64,000 nucleotides of DNA from Megamerina dolium. Taxonomy: Eukaryota > Arthropoda > Insecta > Diptera > Megamerinidae. Positions 47,641-59,905 of this stretch are shown here, one piece after another. The stretch lies in the NCBI GenBank assembly GCA_963854835.1, contig OY978528.1, positions 55,528,508 to 55,592,507 of the forward strand. Reading direction: 5' to 3'. How positions within the stretch are numbered: position 1 is the first letter of the stretch; each line of letters starts with the position of its first letter. The position numbers and the translations under genes are program-made. Below the pieces are notes generated by a model. That model searched no databases. It was given only the letters and a program-made list of their open reading frames with translations, and had not been told where the DNA came from.

Positions 47641-48095
47641 GTATTGAAGTATGTTATATTTCTGCAATATTTTTCATGTAAAATAATATACATAAACTTA
47701 TTCGTACTATTTCCTTTTGCAATTCAAGTGTGGAACATATCATATAGTTCTATTTTGAAGCATCGCCACTATCATAAATCAATCTTTCCTCCTCTTTCAA
47801 ATTCGTCAGAGTTAATGTTTAACATTCTTTTCAGTACTTCGTATCACATTTAAACAAACTTTCCTTTGTATAGAGATGATAAGAAAAAAGTAGAGATAAT
47901 GAGCACATAAAATATAGCAAAAACACAGGCGATTATTTTAAGTCTAAACTCTTTAATTTGACGCCTAATTTGGAGATTTTGGTATCGATATTTCAATTTG
48001 GGGAAAAAAGATCCATTATTTATTTGCTAGGTGGCCATAGTGATATTTATATACTCCATATATTATTAATAAAAAAAATGCATATTGTGCCTAAG
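47641..48095. other. AT-rich intronic DNA, no gene seen
   Basis: No recognised gene or repeat. Confidence 0.5.
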
Positions 48096-48340
48096 AAATT
48101 GGTTTCGTCTATTTCGTCTATTTCGTCTATTGGTTTCGTCTTTGGTCGAACGAAATGATATGGAGTCGTTACTTAAACGGATGGTGACTGAAGATGAGTA
48201 CTGGGACATACAACGATATTGTGCAAAACGATCGCAGTCACAGCGCGACGAAATGGTTCAAACGATGGTGAAGCACACACGTTAAAGTTCGACAAGCCAA
48301 GCGACAATCGTGTGTTTTTATCATTACAAAACGGCCTTAT
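48096..48340 (+). pseudogene. Mariner transposase scrap (mauritiana-type) with a 9-bp tandem repeat
   Basis: The text LVERNDMESLLKRMVTEDEY matches the segment before and over the first catalytic Asp of mauritiana-type mariners (usual form KRMVTGDEKW), with Gly changed to Glu. The next frame part SQSQRDEMVQTMVKHTR fits the following SWSKRGEAVQTVAKPG-like region. Only about 70 residues remain. Just upstream, TTTCGTCTA is repeated in tandem about three times (48105-48131). Confidence 0.7.
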
Positions 48341-50644
48341 TTATTATTAAAGTAATTGATTTCCAAATAAATAAAGTATGATTTGGATTTGTGTACAAAT
48401 TTGGTGCATTAAACAGTTGTTCCATTTTATTTGCTTAACGAAGAAGGAAAGTATTGCAGCTACATTTATTATACTCATAAATATGCTTAGTATGCAATTT
48501 CTTAGTGGCTGGTTAGCAGAAATCTGCAGGGTGTAATATTTTATTGAGTTATGGGTTACTATATAAGACAAAGTATAGTACGTATGTACTGTATCACACA
48601 AAAAAAAAAAGAAATATAATATTCGTTGCCATCATTCAAATGCTAACTTTTAAAGAGTGAAATTTCTACTTAAACTTTGAAAATTTTTTATGAGAAAGCA
48701 AGTCAACGTGAGTACATTTGTTTTACTTCCTAATAACAATTTATTATTTATCTCTACAGACATGGATGGTACATATAGCTTTTCTCAATACACTTCATCA
48801 ATTTTGCACAAAAAGTGGCAGACAATAAATTTAAAGAAAAACAATAATAAAAATTATTAACTTCAGGAGACTAATAAAAACTCGAATAAAAATATTTTCT
48901 TTTTTTGTAAAATTCTAGTTTGGACCACTCTTCTTTTGAGAATATTTATAGAATTTTGTTCATTTTATTTAACTAAAAATGTATACAGCCACATACTCAC
49001 AATAAACACATAATTCATTTGCATAATACAGCACTAAACTGAAATATACACCATACTTCACCATGTGTGAGAACATGGAAGATATAGTGAGAGAGTTGAG
49101 AAACAAAAACATGAGTTAGAAAAATTTAATAATACAAAAACAAGAACGCACATATGCGATTATATGAAAACGAATGACAACATCGACTTCCCTGCTGCTT
49201 TTGTTAAACAGACAAGTGTCCAGACACAGGCTAGAAAGTTTTCATAAATAACAAAACGCTTAGATAAACAACATGAACAACAACAATGGAAACAAACATT
49301 GTGGAAATAATAAAAAAAAAATAATAATAACAATCATCATCATAATAAAAATACTAAAATTGTATTTGATGATTGTATGTTCATATAAATAGTACCTAGA
49401 GGAAACAAAAACAATAAATGGAAAATGTTAAAAAAAAAACAATACTATAAACTAGCCAACCGCACTCAAGCGTATTTTGTAAATAAAAAGAACAACCTTT
49501 TTATAAACGAGTACCATCTAAGCGGCTGCATAAAATATATGTACCTACTACTAAAAATGGTATGAAACAGAAATAATAATAACAAAAAACCAAAAAAATA
49601 TATTTCACAAAACTCAGAATAAAAGTACTCATATGCCTTTATATCTATGCACAATGTCTGCTATGTGTGTGTGTGTGTGTGTGTGTTAATAAACCACACA
49701 TACATATTATAGAATTTTTTGGTTTGTCTGTCGCAACCCTTTTTGACACTTTTCTGTTGTTGTCGCAGTTTCTTTGTTAAAATATATACCAAAACAAAAG
49801 AAAAAAGAACTGAGATACCACACCACATAAGCAACAATAACAACAATAACATAGAAAGGAAAACATTTACAAAATGCCATGGATTTATTTAGAAATTTTC
49901 TCTAAGCCTCTCATATACAAATGTATATTACAAGTAGTTGAATATATGAATGTGCTTTAATGCCACTACGTACATACTCACACAACAACAATTCACTTAT
50001 AAAAATGTCGCTGCTCGCACTCACAAGAAATTGGTATGGTATACTGTCACAGTACATTTACATACAACTAACTGTATGTACATTTTCACATATAAACACT
50101 ACCATTCAAATGCACACACACGCGGATATATATAGGCATTCATATTTAGTGAAATAGCTAACAAAGAGGTAGTCAACGATAAAGGATACTAGCATGGTAG
50201 CAAGAGCATACATACGTACATACTCCTTACGGGCTAAATGTCACTTGTCATCATTAAAAATGCTTATGTATGGTATTATAAACGTGTGAGGGTTTGTATA
50301 TAAAGTGTTGATTCTATGAATATTTGCTCTTAAATGGCTATATTAAATGTTTATCTTTATGCTAAATAAAATCGTCTATTCATTCGTGTATCATATAATC
50401 GTACATATGTCCACACTTTACATAGAAATAGCTAAACAATTTTAATTTATAATTTCATTTTGTATTAAATCATAATATTGTGTTTCGCAAAGTGATGCTG
50501 TGGGTATATATATTTGAGTAGGTAACGATAGGGAATATGATCTGAATTAAATAAATGGCAGAAAATATAATATGTCATTTGGCAAGAATTTCATTGTGCA
50601 TTTAACTAAGTCTTTAATCTAGTCTTAAATTTTGTTATGAATGA
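48341..50644. other. AT-rich intronic DNA with microsatellites
   Basis: It contains AAT/ATC-type runs around 49305-49350 and a (TG)n run at 49664-49687. No exon is recognised. Confidence 0.5.
49664..49687. repeat. Dinucleotide microsatellite (TG)n
   Basis: About twelve TG units. Confidence 0.88.
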
Positions 50645-51221
50645 CATAGACCCTGGTGCAACTATATTCACGAAAAGCATTCAGATATGTGGCTATGCTG
50701 ACGACTTTGTTACTATCGCAAGAAACACGCGTGTACTTATCGATACCGTGTTAAAACTTATAAATTAAGCGGGACAAGTTCATTTGGAAGTTAACATCGA
50801 AAGCACGAAATACATGGTTAGGTTGCACAACCCGAAGCTTGGGTGCTAACATCAAACGTGAAGTATCACCTCTTGTGCTTCGAGCGTAAGATCCTGAGGA
50901 GAATATTTGATCCAGTCGGAGAAGCAGATGGTTCTTATAAAATAAGATATAACAACGAAATTGAACAACTGATGGGAAGTCAAAATATCGTACGCCTCAG
51001 AATGGACCATTGCAGTATCACGAAGATGACTTATAAGTCTCCAATTGTGGGCAACAGAAAGCGCGGAAGACCACCAAGGAGACGGAGAGACGATGTTGAA
51101 GAAGACTTGCGCAGTATGAATGTTAGAAGAAGCGAAGCAAGTAACCGTGACGTATGGAGTGCAATTGTAAAGGAAGCATTGGCTCAATCCGAGTTAAAAT
51201 CGCTATGATGATGATGATTTA
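50645..51221 (+). pseudogene. LINE ORF2 remnant (RTE-like but a different family) with (ATG)n tail
   Basis: Near 50685 the text FTKSIQICGYADDFVTIARN carries RT motif C (YADD), followed after a stop by QVHLEVNIESTKYMV. Then comes a jump to an open frame (50843-51208) with LLCFERKILRRIFDPVGEAD, YKIRYNNEIEQLMGS, the basic stretch GNRKRGRPPRRRRDDVEEDL and a final W-x-x-IVKEA. The layout equals the C-terminal half of RTE-type proteins, but the sequence differs from the family at 14.7 kb. The 3' end is a short (ATG)n run (51207-51219). The region between motif C and the ERK block is largely deleted. Confidence 0.8.
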
Positions 51222-51420
51222 ATTAATGTTTTTCATGATATCCTTCACTCAAAGAGTCACGCTTTTATTTGTAACATCCAAAAGGCAGATGTAAGAAAAT
51301 AATATATTATTGATCACAATCACGGTCTAAGGCGGTCTAAGACTCATGCGTGTCTGTCCGCCTGTCTGTCTGATTATAAGTCTGCCTGACTGTGTGTTAG
51401 TCTGTCTCTCTTTTCGCTCG
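51222..51420. other. Intronic DNA with a GTCT-rich tract
   Basis: A degenerate (GTCT/GCCT)n stretch lies at about 51350-51411. A related tract occurs at 54836-54880. Confidence 0.6.
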
Positions 51421-52010
51421 ACAACTGTGGAATTTAAAGAACAATCGAGCTGTAAATTGACACATAAAATTATTTCAATGGCGAAACGATTGAGTACTGT
51501 AATGGGTGAAATTGGATAAAAAGCATGCCTATCGCTCATACAAAAGTATATTGCTGAATGTGAGTTTTCACAATTTACGCACGAAAATATGAAACTATCC
51601 AACTAAAACTTGATACATAAAGTTACTTTTACTACAAAATAAACATATTTGAAAATGGGCGTAATTAAATTAAAACTACGTCTACATCTCATACATAATA
51701 TGTTCTTGAATATGTTTTACCAGCCAGCTGTCAAACTACAACTTGTCTAATGTAATTATTCCGATCATCATAATTAACATATTGAAAAAAGATCATGATT
51801 GGCTTAAGATTACGTCTACCTATCATAGTAAAATATGTCTTTAATATGTTTCTTAAACTATACGCGCGAAAATATAAAACTATTTAACTAAACGCTTATA
51901 AAGTTACTCTGACTATCGAATCAACATATTTGCAAATGGACGTATTTTGGATAAAAACTAAGCCCACATATCATTGTGAGTCAAAAACATATTGTTTTTT
52001 GTATATTTAA
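51421..52010. repeat. Degenerate tandem repeat, four units of about 134-152 bp
   Basis: A marker block recurs four times: 'gcctatcgctcat' at 51527, 'cgtctacatctcat' at 51679, 'cgtctacctatcat' at 51813 and 'gcccacatatcat' at 51962. Other shared blocks are 'taaagttac' with 'aacatatttg' and 'aatatgtt'. The spacings are 152, 134 and 149. The units are strongly diverged and non-coding. Similar blocks occur at 6.32-6.69 kb. Confidence 0.6.
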
Positions 52011-53574
52011 ATACCTGTAACTTAATATTTTTGATCACATATTCATTATACATATCAATATACATGTTTAAATAAGCATTAACGCGGAAAACAAATTCTG
52101 TCACAATAAATGTAAATACGTATAACTCAATTTACAAATAAAATACTAATTATACACACCCATATTCCCTCAGCCTAATTATATATAAGTCATCCTATAA
52201 TAAATATATATATTACTTCATTTCCGAGCAATAACACCCACTTCAAAAAGAATTGGTTTTATTAAAATTCCCCAAAAACAAATACAACAAATACCTACCA
52301 ACAAAAATCATAACAAAACCAACATTAATAAGATACATACATCAGACCGACCATCAGGCGTAGGAGCAACACTGTTGATACAAATCACTGCTAATTACAA
52401 TAATCATCAGCTTGCTATGGTCATTTTGAAATACAAACATACACACACATACACACATCCATACATCCAAACTTATGAATATAATTGTAAAAAATATCAA
52501 ATTGTTTGTTATGAGTGGCTACATTCTCTTGTATTGTATTGTAAGTAACGTATCATTATCGATACAATATGGGAGTGTACTAAGTACACCTACTTGCTGA
52601 GTGGTTCCAAGTATTTTTTTCCTTTTTCTATTATCATGAACAATGAAGCACAATATATATGGGGTTTATTTAGTAGCATTTCGTACTCGTTAAATCAGAC
52701 GTTTCACAGTTCTCTCTTCCCCCTCATTGCTTTGGAACTAATGGTTATAATAATGTTGATGATTGTTGACGTTCGAATTGCCTTATAATCTATACTTATG
52801 GCTTGTTATGATCATTATTATTATTCTTGCCATTGCTGGTGATTATGTTATTGGTTGTTTGTTGTATTAAAAATTACAATATTTATTTGTGTTTTCCAAA
52901 GAACCACCAGTTACTTCCTTCCACCTCCTCTCTTATACCACTCATTTAGCATATTCATGCGTAAAAAAAGGTTCTAATGACATTTATGAAAATAACACGA
53001 TGGCAGATAGATGAAATGAGACGACAGAAGATATAAAATAAAAATAAAAAAATATAACAAAAACACACATTAAAAACCACTTAGCGGTTGTTGACTGATG
53101 AAATTAATAGAATGCCGATTTGGCGGTTCTAGCAGTAAAAATATTTATACAAGTAGAGCAGTCGATGGAAATGAAATAATTTTTGATGGATTTAATTAAA
53201 GAGAATTGTAATATTAATTTTTTTAAAAGGCGTCATGAATGGCACCAAATTGTATACGGTGTCATTCAAGGAAATGGATTACATTTCAAGAGGGTTTGAC
53301 AACTGATAGGTGCTCTGTCAATTGCCTAGACCTGTAAATTCCAAAAAGTGCTCTAGAGCAGCCAAATTCCTTAGTTAGTGAAAACACCCTACAATTATTC
53401 GAATTTAACACTGTATCGTGATCGTTCATGATATGGTGTGAAATCAGAGAGTAGCCCAAAATCTCTCACGAAGGTTTTATTATTTCTGACTATATTACTG
53501 GTTAATGCTACGTCTTACCACACCAACATATTATGAATTTACTTAACAATTATATTGTGAAACGACATCCTTAC
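52011..53574. other. AT-rich intronic DNA, no gene seen
   Basis: No recognised transposon or gene. A region at about 53225-53400 is slightly less AT-rich. Confidence 0.5.
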
Positions 53575-53675
53575 CTGATAATTATAGTAACCTACAGCCT
53601 TTTCTATACTATATACCAATTCAATCATATCTTTCATGCACCCAACCAAATCGAGATGAAAAAGACTCCCTCCCG
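53575..53675 (-). CDS. Candidate orphan exon, unknown product
   Basis: On the minus strand a pyrimidine-rich stretch ending TTTCACTCTAG (AG at 53677-53676) is followed by 101 bases without a stop and then CAG|GTAAGG (GT at 53574-53573), a near-consensus donor. The frame encodes GGSLFHLDLVGCMKDMIELV followed by YSIEKAVGYYNYQ, a protein-like mix rather than the repeat-biased text of the surrounding introns. I do not recognise the domain. It ends at a codon boundary, whereas the DIP-like exon needs one preceding codon base. Joined directly, the next codons would be TTA TGA, a stop, so the two are not adjacent exons in one frame. It may be an exon of a nested gene, a transposon relic or chance. 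Confidence 0.22.
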
Positions 53676-55428
53676 CTAGAGTGAAATGATGAAAAAATAT
53701 TTGCTTAATTTGATAAAACACTTCTTCACGTTCTTATATCAACTCTAATAGAATTTATGATTTTGTGTGCAGAAGAGCAAATGCTTGGTCGGTATGATGG
53801 TTAAATTATAAAAGCGACAAATGAAAAATACCAATAATAATATTCGTTGCATAGCAATTTGTGCGAAGCACATTGGCACTGCTGCTGCTTCAGTAACCAT
53901 AATGCCATTGTCAATGTTATTGCAGTCTCTGAATTTATGCAAATTTCATATGAAATGAAATATGCATGCAATAACAAATACCACCATCATTTCAAGATGG
54001 CACTCATATTACAACACACAATAATATACCATTTTCAGCATATCATCGTGAGTTTCTTATTCGCTGACACTAGGACTATCAACACTAGTCAAATGAGCAG
54101 ACAATGAAAGTGAAAAGCATTGAGATTTAATATTTTTTTTTTTTTAAGAATTTATTCATCACAACCATCGCTACTATGAGCAGAATGATAAAAGTTTTAA
54201 ATGCAACGACCGCCGAAATGAAAGCAATGCATATACGTAGAGTATATATGAGTTGACGAGTGTGTGTGTGTCTAAGTTTGGAAAATTTTTTTTCGTACTA
54301 TCTTTTATTTTGTTCTTGTTTTTGTCTTCTTCATCTTATTATTCTATTTGGTTGATTTTCCAACTGTCAGTTTTAACAGTTTCTCCTACCGGTTGGGTAA
54401 GTAGGAATGTAGAAGCGCTAAAAACCGTGAGAAAACCCGCATACAAATTCTATAGATGTTTGCCATAATGTTTTTGTACTTACTTAGGAAACCACAACAA
54501 TGAAAAAAAAAAGACAACGGTGGTGGCGAACGTGCGAAAGTATGTGTATTACCGAAGATGACTATTGCAACGATGAATAAGCGAATGTGAAAAGTTGTGG
54601 TTGAAAATGGAAAATGGAAAAACTGTTGCTCCTGCTGCTGCTGCTATTGCTCAATGCAGCTGGCAAGTACTAGTTACTCGTATATATAGATGTTTGTACA
54701 ATATGTAGATTCTATACTGACTGCCATTGCCATTCACGGCAGTTGGGAAATTTTAAAGTACAAAAGAAGGACATCCAGTGCAATGACACAGAACACTCTA
54801 ATTTCTATTAGTGCTTTTATGTAAGTGCATTTGTTAGTCTGTCTATCTGTTTGTCTATCTGACTGTTTGTATGTGACTGTGACTAAACAATTGCAAAATG
54901 CATTCAATTCTTATTTTGATTAAATTCAAACATATCTAACCAACCATTGTAAATAGCATGAAATACAATGGCATATTACAGAAGAAATGTACGATATTAC
55001 ATTTAGTTAGTAGATTGATAAAAGAGTAAGACAGTAGACGAGGAGAAACTATTGAGCTAGTGATGATGAGAATATAAAACAGATACATACGGGGTTTCCC
55101 TACAAAATTGATATTTTTTTAAATATGTTCTCAGCACACCCAGGGTCTAAAAAGCCCTAGAGGGTCAAATGTATGACTAGCTCCTTTAGTTTAATTTATA
55201 AAAATATATTTTCCCAAAAATACTCAAAAATACCTCTACCACAATCTCCTAAGAATATTTCCACACAGAATAGACAAAAAATATATGAAAATCGAAAAAT
55301 TAAGGGCTTACGTCTCGAAGTCTTGAAAATATACTCTAAAAATGATTAATCAAACCGATGAATAGCTTTCGTGATATTCTACAATTGCAGAAGGGCACAT
55401 TGACACTTGGACAAAAATTTTAAAGAGT
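53676..55428. other. AT-rich intronic DNA, no gene seen
   Basis: It includes a (CTG)n patch at about 54627-54647 and a GTCT/ATCT-rich tract at 54836-54880. Conserved gene content was not found. Confidence 0.5.
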
Positions 55429-55770
55429 TTGGCTCAACGAAAACACAAAATCTGCATAATTTCAAGTAATTACTGTGAAGGAAGCATAAAGGAATTCTTA
55501 ACCTTCGAATTCGACACATTTTTACTTTTACACAGCTACTATAAAAGCATCAATTTTGTTAGAAGTTCCTCTAAGAAGCGAAGAAATGAGGTAAGTGTGT
55601 TCAGAGAATATGTTGAAAAGGCAAAATTAAGGAGGGCAATCAAACATTTCACTGAAAGGGGTTATTACTGGAGTTATTTGTCGATTTTAAGAGAAGTAAA
55701 ATACCACCTTGATCAAAAAGTTCCCGGAATAACCACCGTGTGGCGCTTCTATTGTTCCAATTTGATTTGA
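55429..55770 (+). CDS. Unrecognised open frame, possibly a transposon DNA-binding fragment
   Basis: 113 codons. The second half has a basic, helix-rich look: SSKKRRNEVSVFREYVEKAK, then LRRAIKHFTERGYYWSYLSI and LREVKYHLDQKVPGITTVWR. The pattern of a basic start, an RRAI-x-x-FxxRG helix and a final 'TTVWRF' helix is reminiscent of helix-turn-helix parts of uncharacterised insect IS630-like transposases, but I cannot confirm it. No splice sites or neighbours support a host gene. Confidence 0.25.
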   Translation: MAQRKHKICIISSNYCEGSIKEFLTFEFDTFLLLHSYYKSINFVRSSSKKRRNEVSVFREYVEKAKLRRAIKHFTERGYYWSYLSILREVKYHLDQKVPGITTVWRFYCSNLI

Positions 55771-57935
55771 ATGGTTGGTACATCTGTTGTTGTTATTCCT
55801 TCTAAATCTTAGCATCATAGCTTAACATTTGCAAAAGTTACGTACATAAATATACTCCTTCTCCCCGCCTAAAGGGACTCCCAGAGAAATTGAATGAAAT
55901 GCCATCTGATAATCAACTGAAAATTTAGGGTGGTGAAATGCTTAACCGAACTGAATTATTTTTTTTTTTTCTCAATATTTCTTTTGAACCTAAGCCTCCC
56001 CCCCAAAACTTATCTTCTTAGGAAATGCAGAAGTTTGTAAAAAAAACTTAAACTGAGGGTCAACAGAGTTTAATAAAAACCTCCCAAAAAAAAAAAAGAT
56101 ACAAAAAAGGTGAGAAAAATAAACACAAATAAAGTGTGCTTACATTTATTTAAATTATTTACATTGAATGGCACATCCTCTACCCATATTTCAATATCAA
56201 TATTACTTCCTCTCTTATGCTCTCTTGCTCCCTCCAGTATTTTTTGAATTCATTCGAATCTAGACGATTTTAATTTAAAACTGAAATTGAGAAATATGAA
56301 TCAAAGTACTGTGTAAATGTTTTGCAACTAAACATCAACTTGATTTTATTTTTTCTTCATTAATATTTTATATATGTATGTATTGTAGTAGGAATATAGT
56401 TGAATGAGATTTCTGTTGCAGGTTTTTACCTAGTCACAGGGTTTTATATCTGCACATGTACACACACACACAAATAGAGATACGTATATATTTTTTTGCT
56501 GCTACTTATTTGCATCGCGTTACTTTTTTTCTTTTCATACTTCTGGATGAGTATTTGGATGCCTATCTGTATTGCCATGCCTATATATGCAGCATGCAAC
56601 AATTTGTTGATGTTTCTCGTTTTTTCGTTTTACATTTTACGTTTTTACAATTTTCTTCTTATTCTTCTTTTTTGTTGCAATACCAATTTCATGCCAACTG
56701 ACTGTCTACCACACTCATATGCGCTCATATAGAGAAATTCATTACGTTTGTTTGTCAATTATTTTTGCCTGTGCCGTTTGTCCATTTCTTTATGAACTTG
56801 TTCATTGTATTGTATGTAGTAAATATATCCATCAGTAACACTGAATATAACAGATGCATAGTCAACAGCATTGATTGTCCCACTACACACCTTTCTTCGG
56901 TAATAATATTGATAATGATGATGTTGATGATGATGATGTTGATGAAGAACAAGATGATGTTTCACATAATTCTCTTACACTTCAATCTGAGTGAAGAATT
57001 TAATCAAATGTGTGTTTTTATGTACATATATGTAGGTGATTACATATTCCAATAGGTATTGATACATACAAGTATATGTAATATGGCTTACATCAATATG
57101 CATACAATTACTTGGGTATATTTCCTTCATGGTGCCATATTTTTTCTTATGATGTTGATCTAGTTTGTACTGTTTATTCAGTCATTCATTCAGTCGTAGA
57201 AATGATAAACATACAAATGCACACCAGCAAAAATGAAAATATACACACATAGTAGAGATATAAAATAAGACAAATAAGTAGAAGAAGATGAAATACAACG
57301 ACAACAAAGAAATAATAATAATATAATAATTGCGAAATAAATGAAGTATTCAACCGCATGGAGTACATTGGTACTGTGATGAGAATATCTCAGTGTTATG
57401 ATTCGAAACTTCGAAATGCATTTATAATTAATAATATGACATCCAACAGCAATGAGTTTGTGAATAAGATGTAATCATTTAGACGTACTTTGTTACTTTT
57501 ACAATATTCAATCAATGATTTTAATTGCGATATTGATTTCTTCTTTTTAGTAATTCTTTCCATAATATGGGTATTGATGATTGTGTGAACGATGTACATA
57601 TTAGGGTGATCAATCATTAGGCTTTTTCCAAAAACCGATTTTTGGATTGTTCCGAATAGTAGTATTATGAAGAAAAAACCGGTTGCCCATTTACCAATTG
57701 AGAAAAAAGAACGGCTAAATCGGGTTTTCAAAATAAACTATGGGAGTAATTATAATATTAAAAAATACACTTGTTTCAAATACATTTTCATCATTTCAAA
57801 TGCTCGGGAATATTAGTTTCAATGACAGAAACTAGCGTACGTATATATACATAGATATTCGTTATTTTTAATATATTAGCCTCTTAAAAATAATATACAA
57901 TTTAAATATTTTAGTGTATACCAAATTTATTCCTT
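55771..57935. other. AT-rich intronic DNA with simple repeats
   Basis: It includes an ATGATG/TTGATG run at about 56918-56945. T-rich frames near 56456-56732 are composition artefacts. Around 57600-57720 the text 'tattagggtgatcaatcatt' begins a possible unidentified repeat. Confidence 0.5.
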
Positions 57936-58298
57936 TAAATAAAATAAATATGTGGCACTTAAAGCCCCGATGGTTTCATTGGCCGAGCTTCTCTTCCATT
58001 ACTGTTGTGCGTATTAAATTTTGGACAGTATTAGAAGGGACCTACTTATTTTAGCCAATTCCGAACGGCAGAACCCTTATGACATTACTTTTTCTGAGCT
58101 TTGTTACAGAGTTCTTTTAGCAGCTTTTTCATGGCAAGTTGTTACTGTCGGAAGAATTGCCAATTGCTTGCCGACAGGTGGGTACCGTTCGAAAGAAAAA
58201 TCTTTTCGATATTAAATTTGTTATGCATCAGCCGGGTATTGAACGACGACCTACAGATCAGAAGGCGAACATACTAACCACTGAGCTACGGCACCCAC
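57936..58298 (-). mobile_element. tRNA-derived SINE, full length
   Basis: It reads leftward. The AAATAAAATAAATATGTGGC tail end, hairpin remnant (arms decayed to AAACC/GGGTTT-like), full body and tRNA head are all present. The plus strand carries GGGTATTGAACG (complement of a slightly mutated B box) and CCACTGAGCTACGGCACCCA (complement of the A-box region). The plus-strand frames at 58021-58215 and 58139-58336 are not genes. Confidence 0.93.
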
Positions 58299-59221
58299 AA
58301 TTTTATTTCTTTAGTTTTTCTAAAACTGGGTATTGAAAACGGGCTTACCAAGCTCTTCATCTGTATATCATTAAATAAATGAAAATAGAGTACCAAAGCA
58401 TATTCTAGCAAAATACGGCATTAAAGTGTGTTGGGTATGCGATTGGTCAGCGGTTGTGATGATTTTGTGATAGACGAGAACGATCGTGGGCATTCGAAAA
58501 TCAAAGGATCTAGTTATATGTGCTACCATGAGGAAGGAAAGCGAAAACGGACAACTAGAAAAACTTGCGTGCAATGCAGGTAACCTGTATGCGGTGAACA
58601 CATAGGTTTATCATTATTATTATTTTTGTAATAAAGATATAAAAATAATGCATTTTATTCAATCATTCTCTTGAGAAAACAAAAATATTAACATATGTAA
58701 ATAGTGCCATTGGGAAGATTAAAAGTACTTTGCATTTTTATGTGTCATAGCTACTATTGTGACCAACTCAGTAATTCTGCTATATTCCTCGTAAAAGTAA
58801 TTATTAGATACCCATATTGGTATAGAGATAAACTGCTACAAGTTTAATGTTATTGAAGAAAAGAAAGTACCATACTCAACCTTCATAGTTGCGCTTTAAT
58901 TCGATATGTTATATTACGATATTATTCTTAAAAATTCGGATTTTTTGTTATCTGACTCTATATTTTAGAGTTCAGATTAGTCGTTACAATTTACGTGAAT
59001 TTGACTGTGTGACATCAAAAACATATGTAATCCGGCACATGTTGATTTTTGTATAACACACACTGCATGTACGAGGAATAAAACATTTTATCTAAGCTTT
59101 CTAAGCAACAACGAAGAGTTCTTTCTCATCTGATATTTAACTGCATTCACAAAACGTAACAATTAATATTGTGTCACTTTTAAGGGAATATTGTTTATTA
59201 TTCGATACTCATTTAAGATAA
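58299..59221. other. AT-rich intronic DNA, no gene seen
   Basis: No recognised gene or repeat. Confidence 0.5.
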
Positions 59222-59905
59222 GAAAGAAGATCCCACAATTTGCGCCAACTATCGTAGATTTCCTTAGCTTGGCGTTATATGCCAAGCTAAGGAATAACAA
59301 GTATACTCCTAGTATAACAAGTATACTCCTATCGAGTATACTGTGTTAAAGATTGTAGACTATGCTTAACAACCTGATTGGAGCTTATGAGCGTGGCCTC
59401 AGACTGATTATAGAGCCACTTTGGACAGTCCGGTAAGGGATTACCTCTACACAACCATGTCTGGGTTCGGTATTCCTCCGAAAATAAAACGTTTGAAGAA
59501 GTTAATGCTGGTTCTAATAACTTTGCCTATCTTAGAACCAGCCTATCTTAAGACCACTAATGACGTCAGCATGGAAATATTGCGAAGGATCACTCTTGCA
59601 AACAGGTGATACTTTAGGCTAGGTAAGCAATTGAAAAGGCGAGCCTTCTCTTGAGAAACGAAAATCACGCTCTATAAGTTTCTCATCATGACTGTCCGTA
59701 CATGTGGAGCCGAAGCTCGAAATTTTCGAGCGAAAAGTCCTACGCAAGATCTTTGGACATATTTACGTTTATGGCGAGTATCGAATAAGGTACAATCATG
59801 AGCTGTATGAGCTATATACCACCAACGACATAGTAAAGCGCATCAAAACTCAGCGGCTGCGATTTTCGGTTGTAATGGCCACATCAGTAAGTAAGTGTTT
59901 AATAC
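59222..59905 (+). mobile_element. RTE-like retrotransposon copy, rearranged and multiply deleted
   Basis: Blocks match the 14.7 kb copy in order: GATCCCACAATTTGCGCCAA, a foreign palindrome and repeat (59262-59331), ACTATGCTTAACAACCTGAT, GACAGTCCGGTAAGGGATTA (motif A vicinity), a jump to GTTAATGCTGGTTC and GACGTCAGCATGGA, then AATTTTCGAGCGAAAAGTCC and AAGCGCATCAAAACTCAGCG. It then jumps directly to the 3' end TGTAATGGCCACATCAGTAA with a short (TAAG)n tail. RT motifs B and C and the basic C-terminal block are gone. Confidence 0.85.
59262..59331. repeat. Palindrome and short tandem duplication inside the RTE-like copy
   Basis: CCTTAGCTTGGC (59262-59273) and GCCAAGCTAAGG (59281-59292) form a perfect 12-bp inverted repeat around a 7-base loop. 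Next to it, TATAACAAGTATACTCCTA-like text occurs twice in tandem (about 59294-59331). Other copies of the element lack both. Confidence 0.85.

Noticed and set aside
54614..54670. Tiny plus-strand frame MEK, ten Leu, NAAGKY, looking like a signal peptide followed by GCAAGT
   Set aside because: The Leu run comes from a (CTG)n microsatellite, the strand is opposite to the DIP gene, the frame stops at once, and a GC donor alone is too weak as support.
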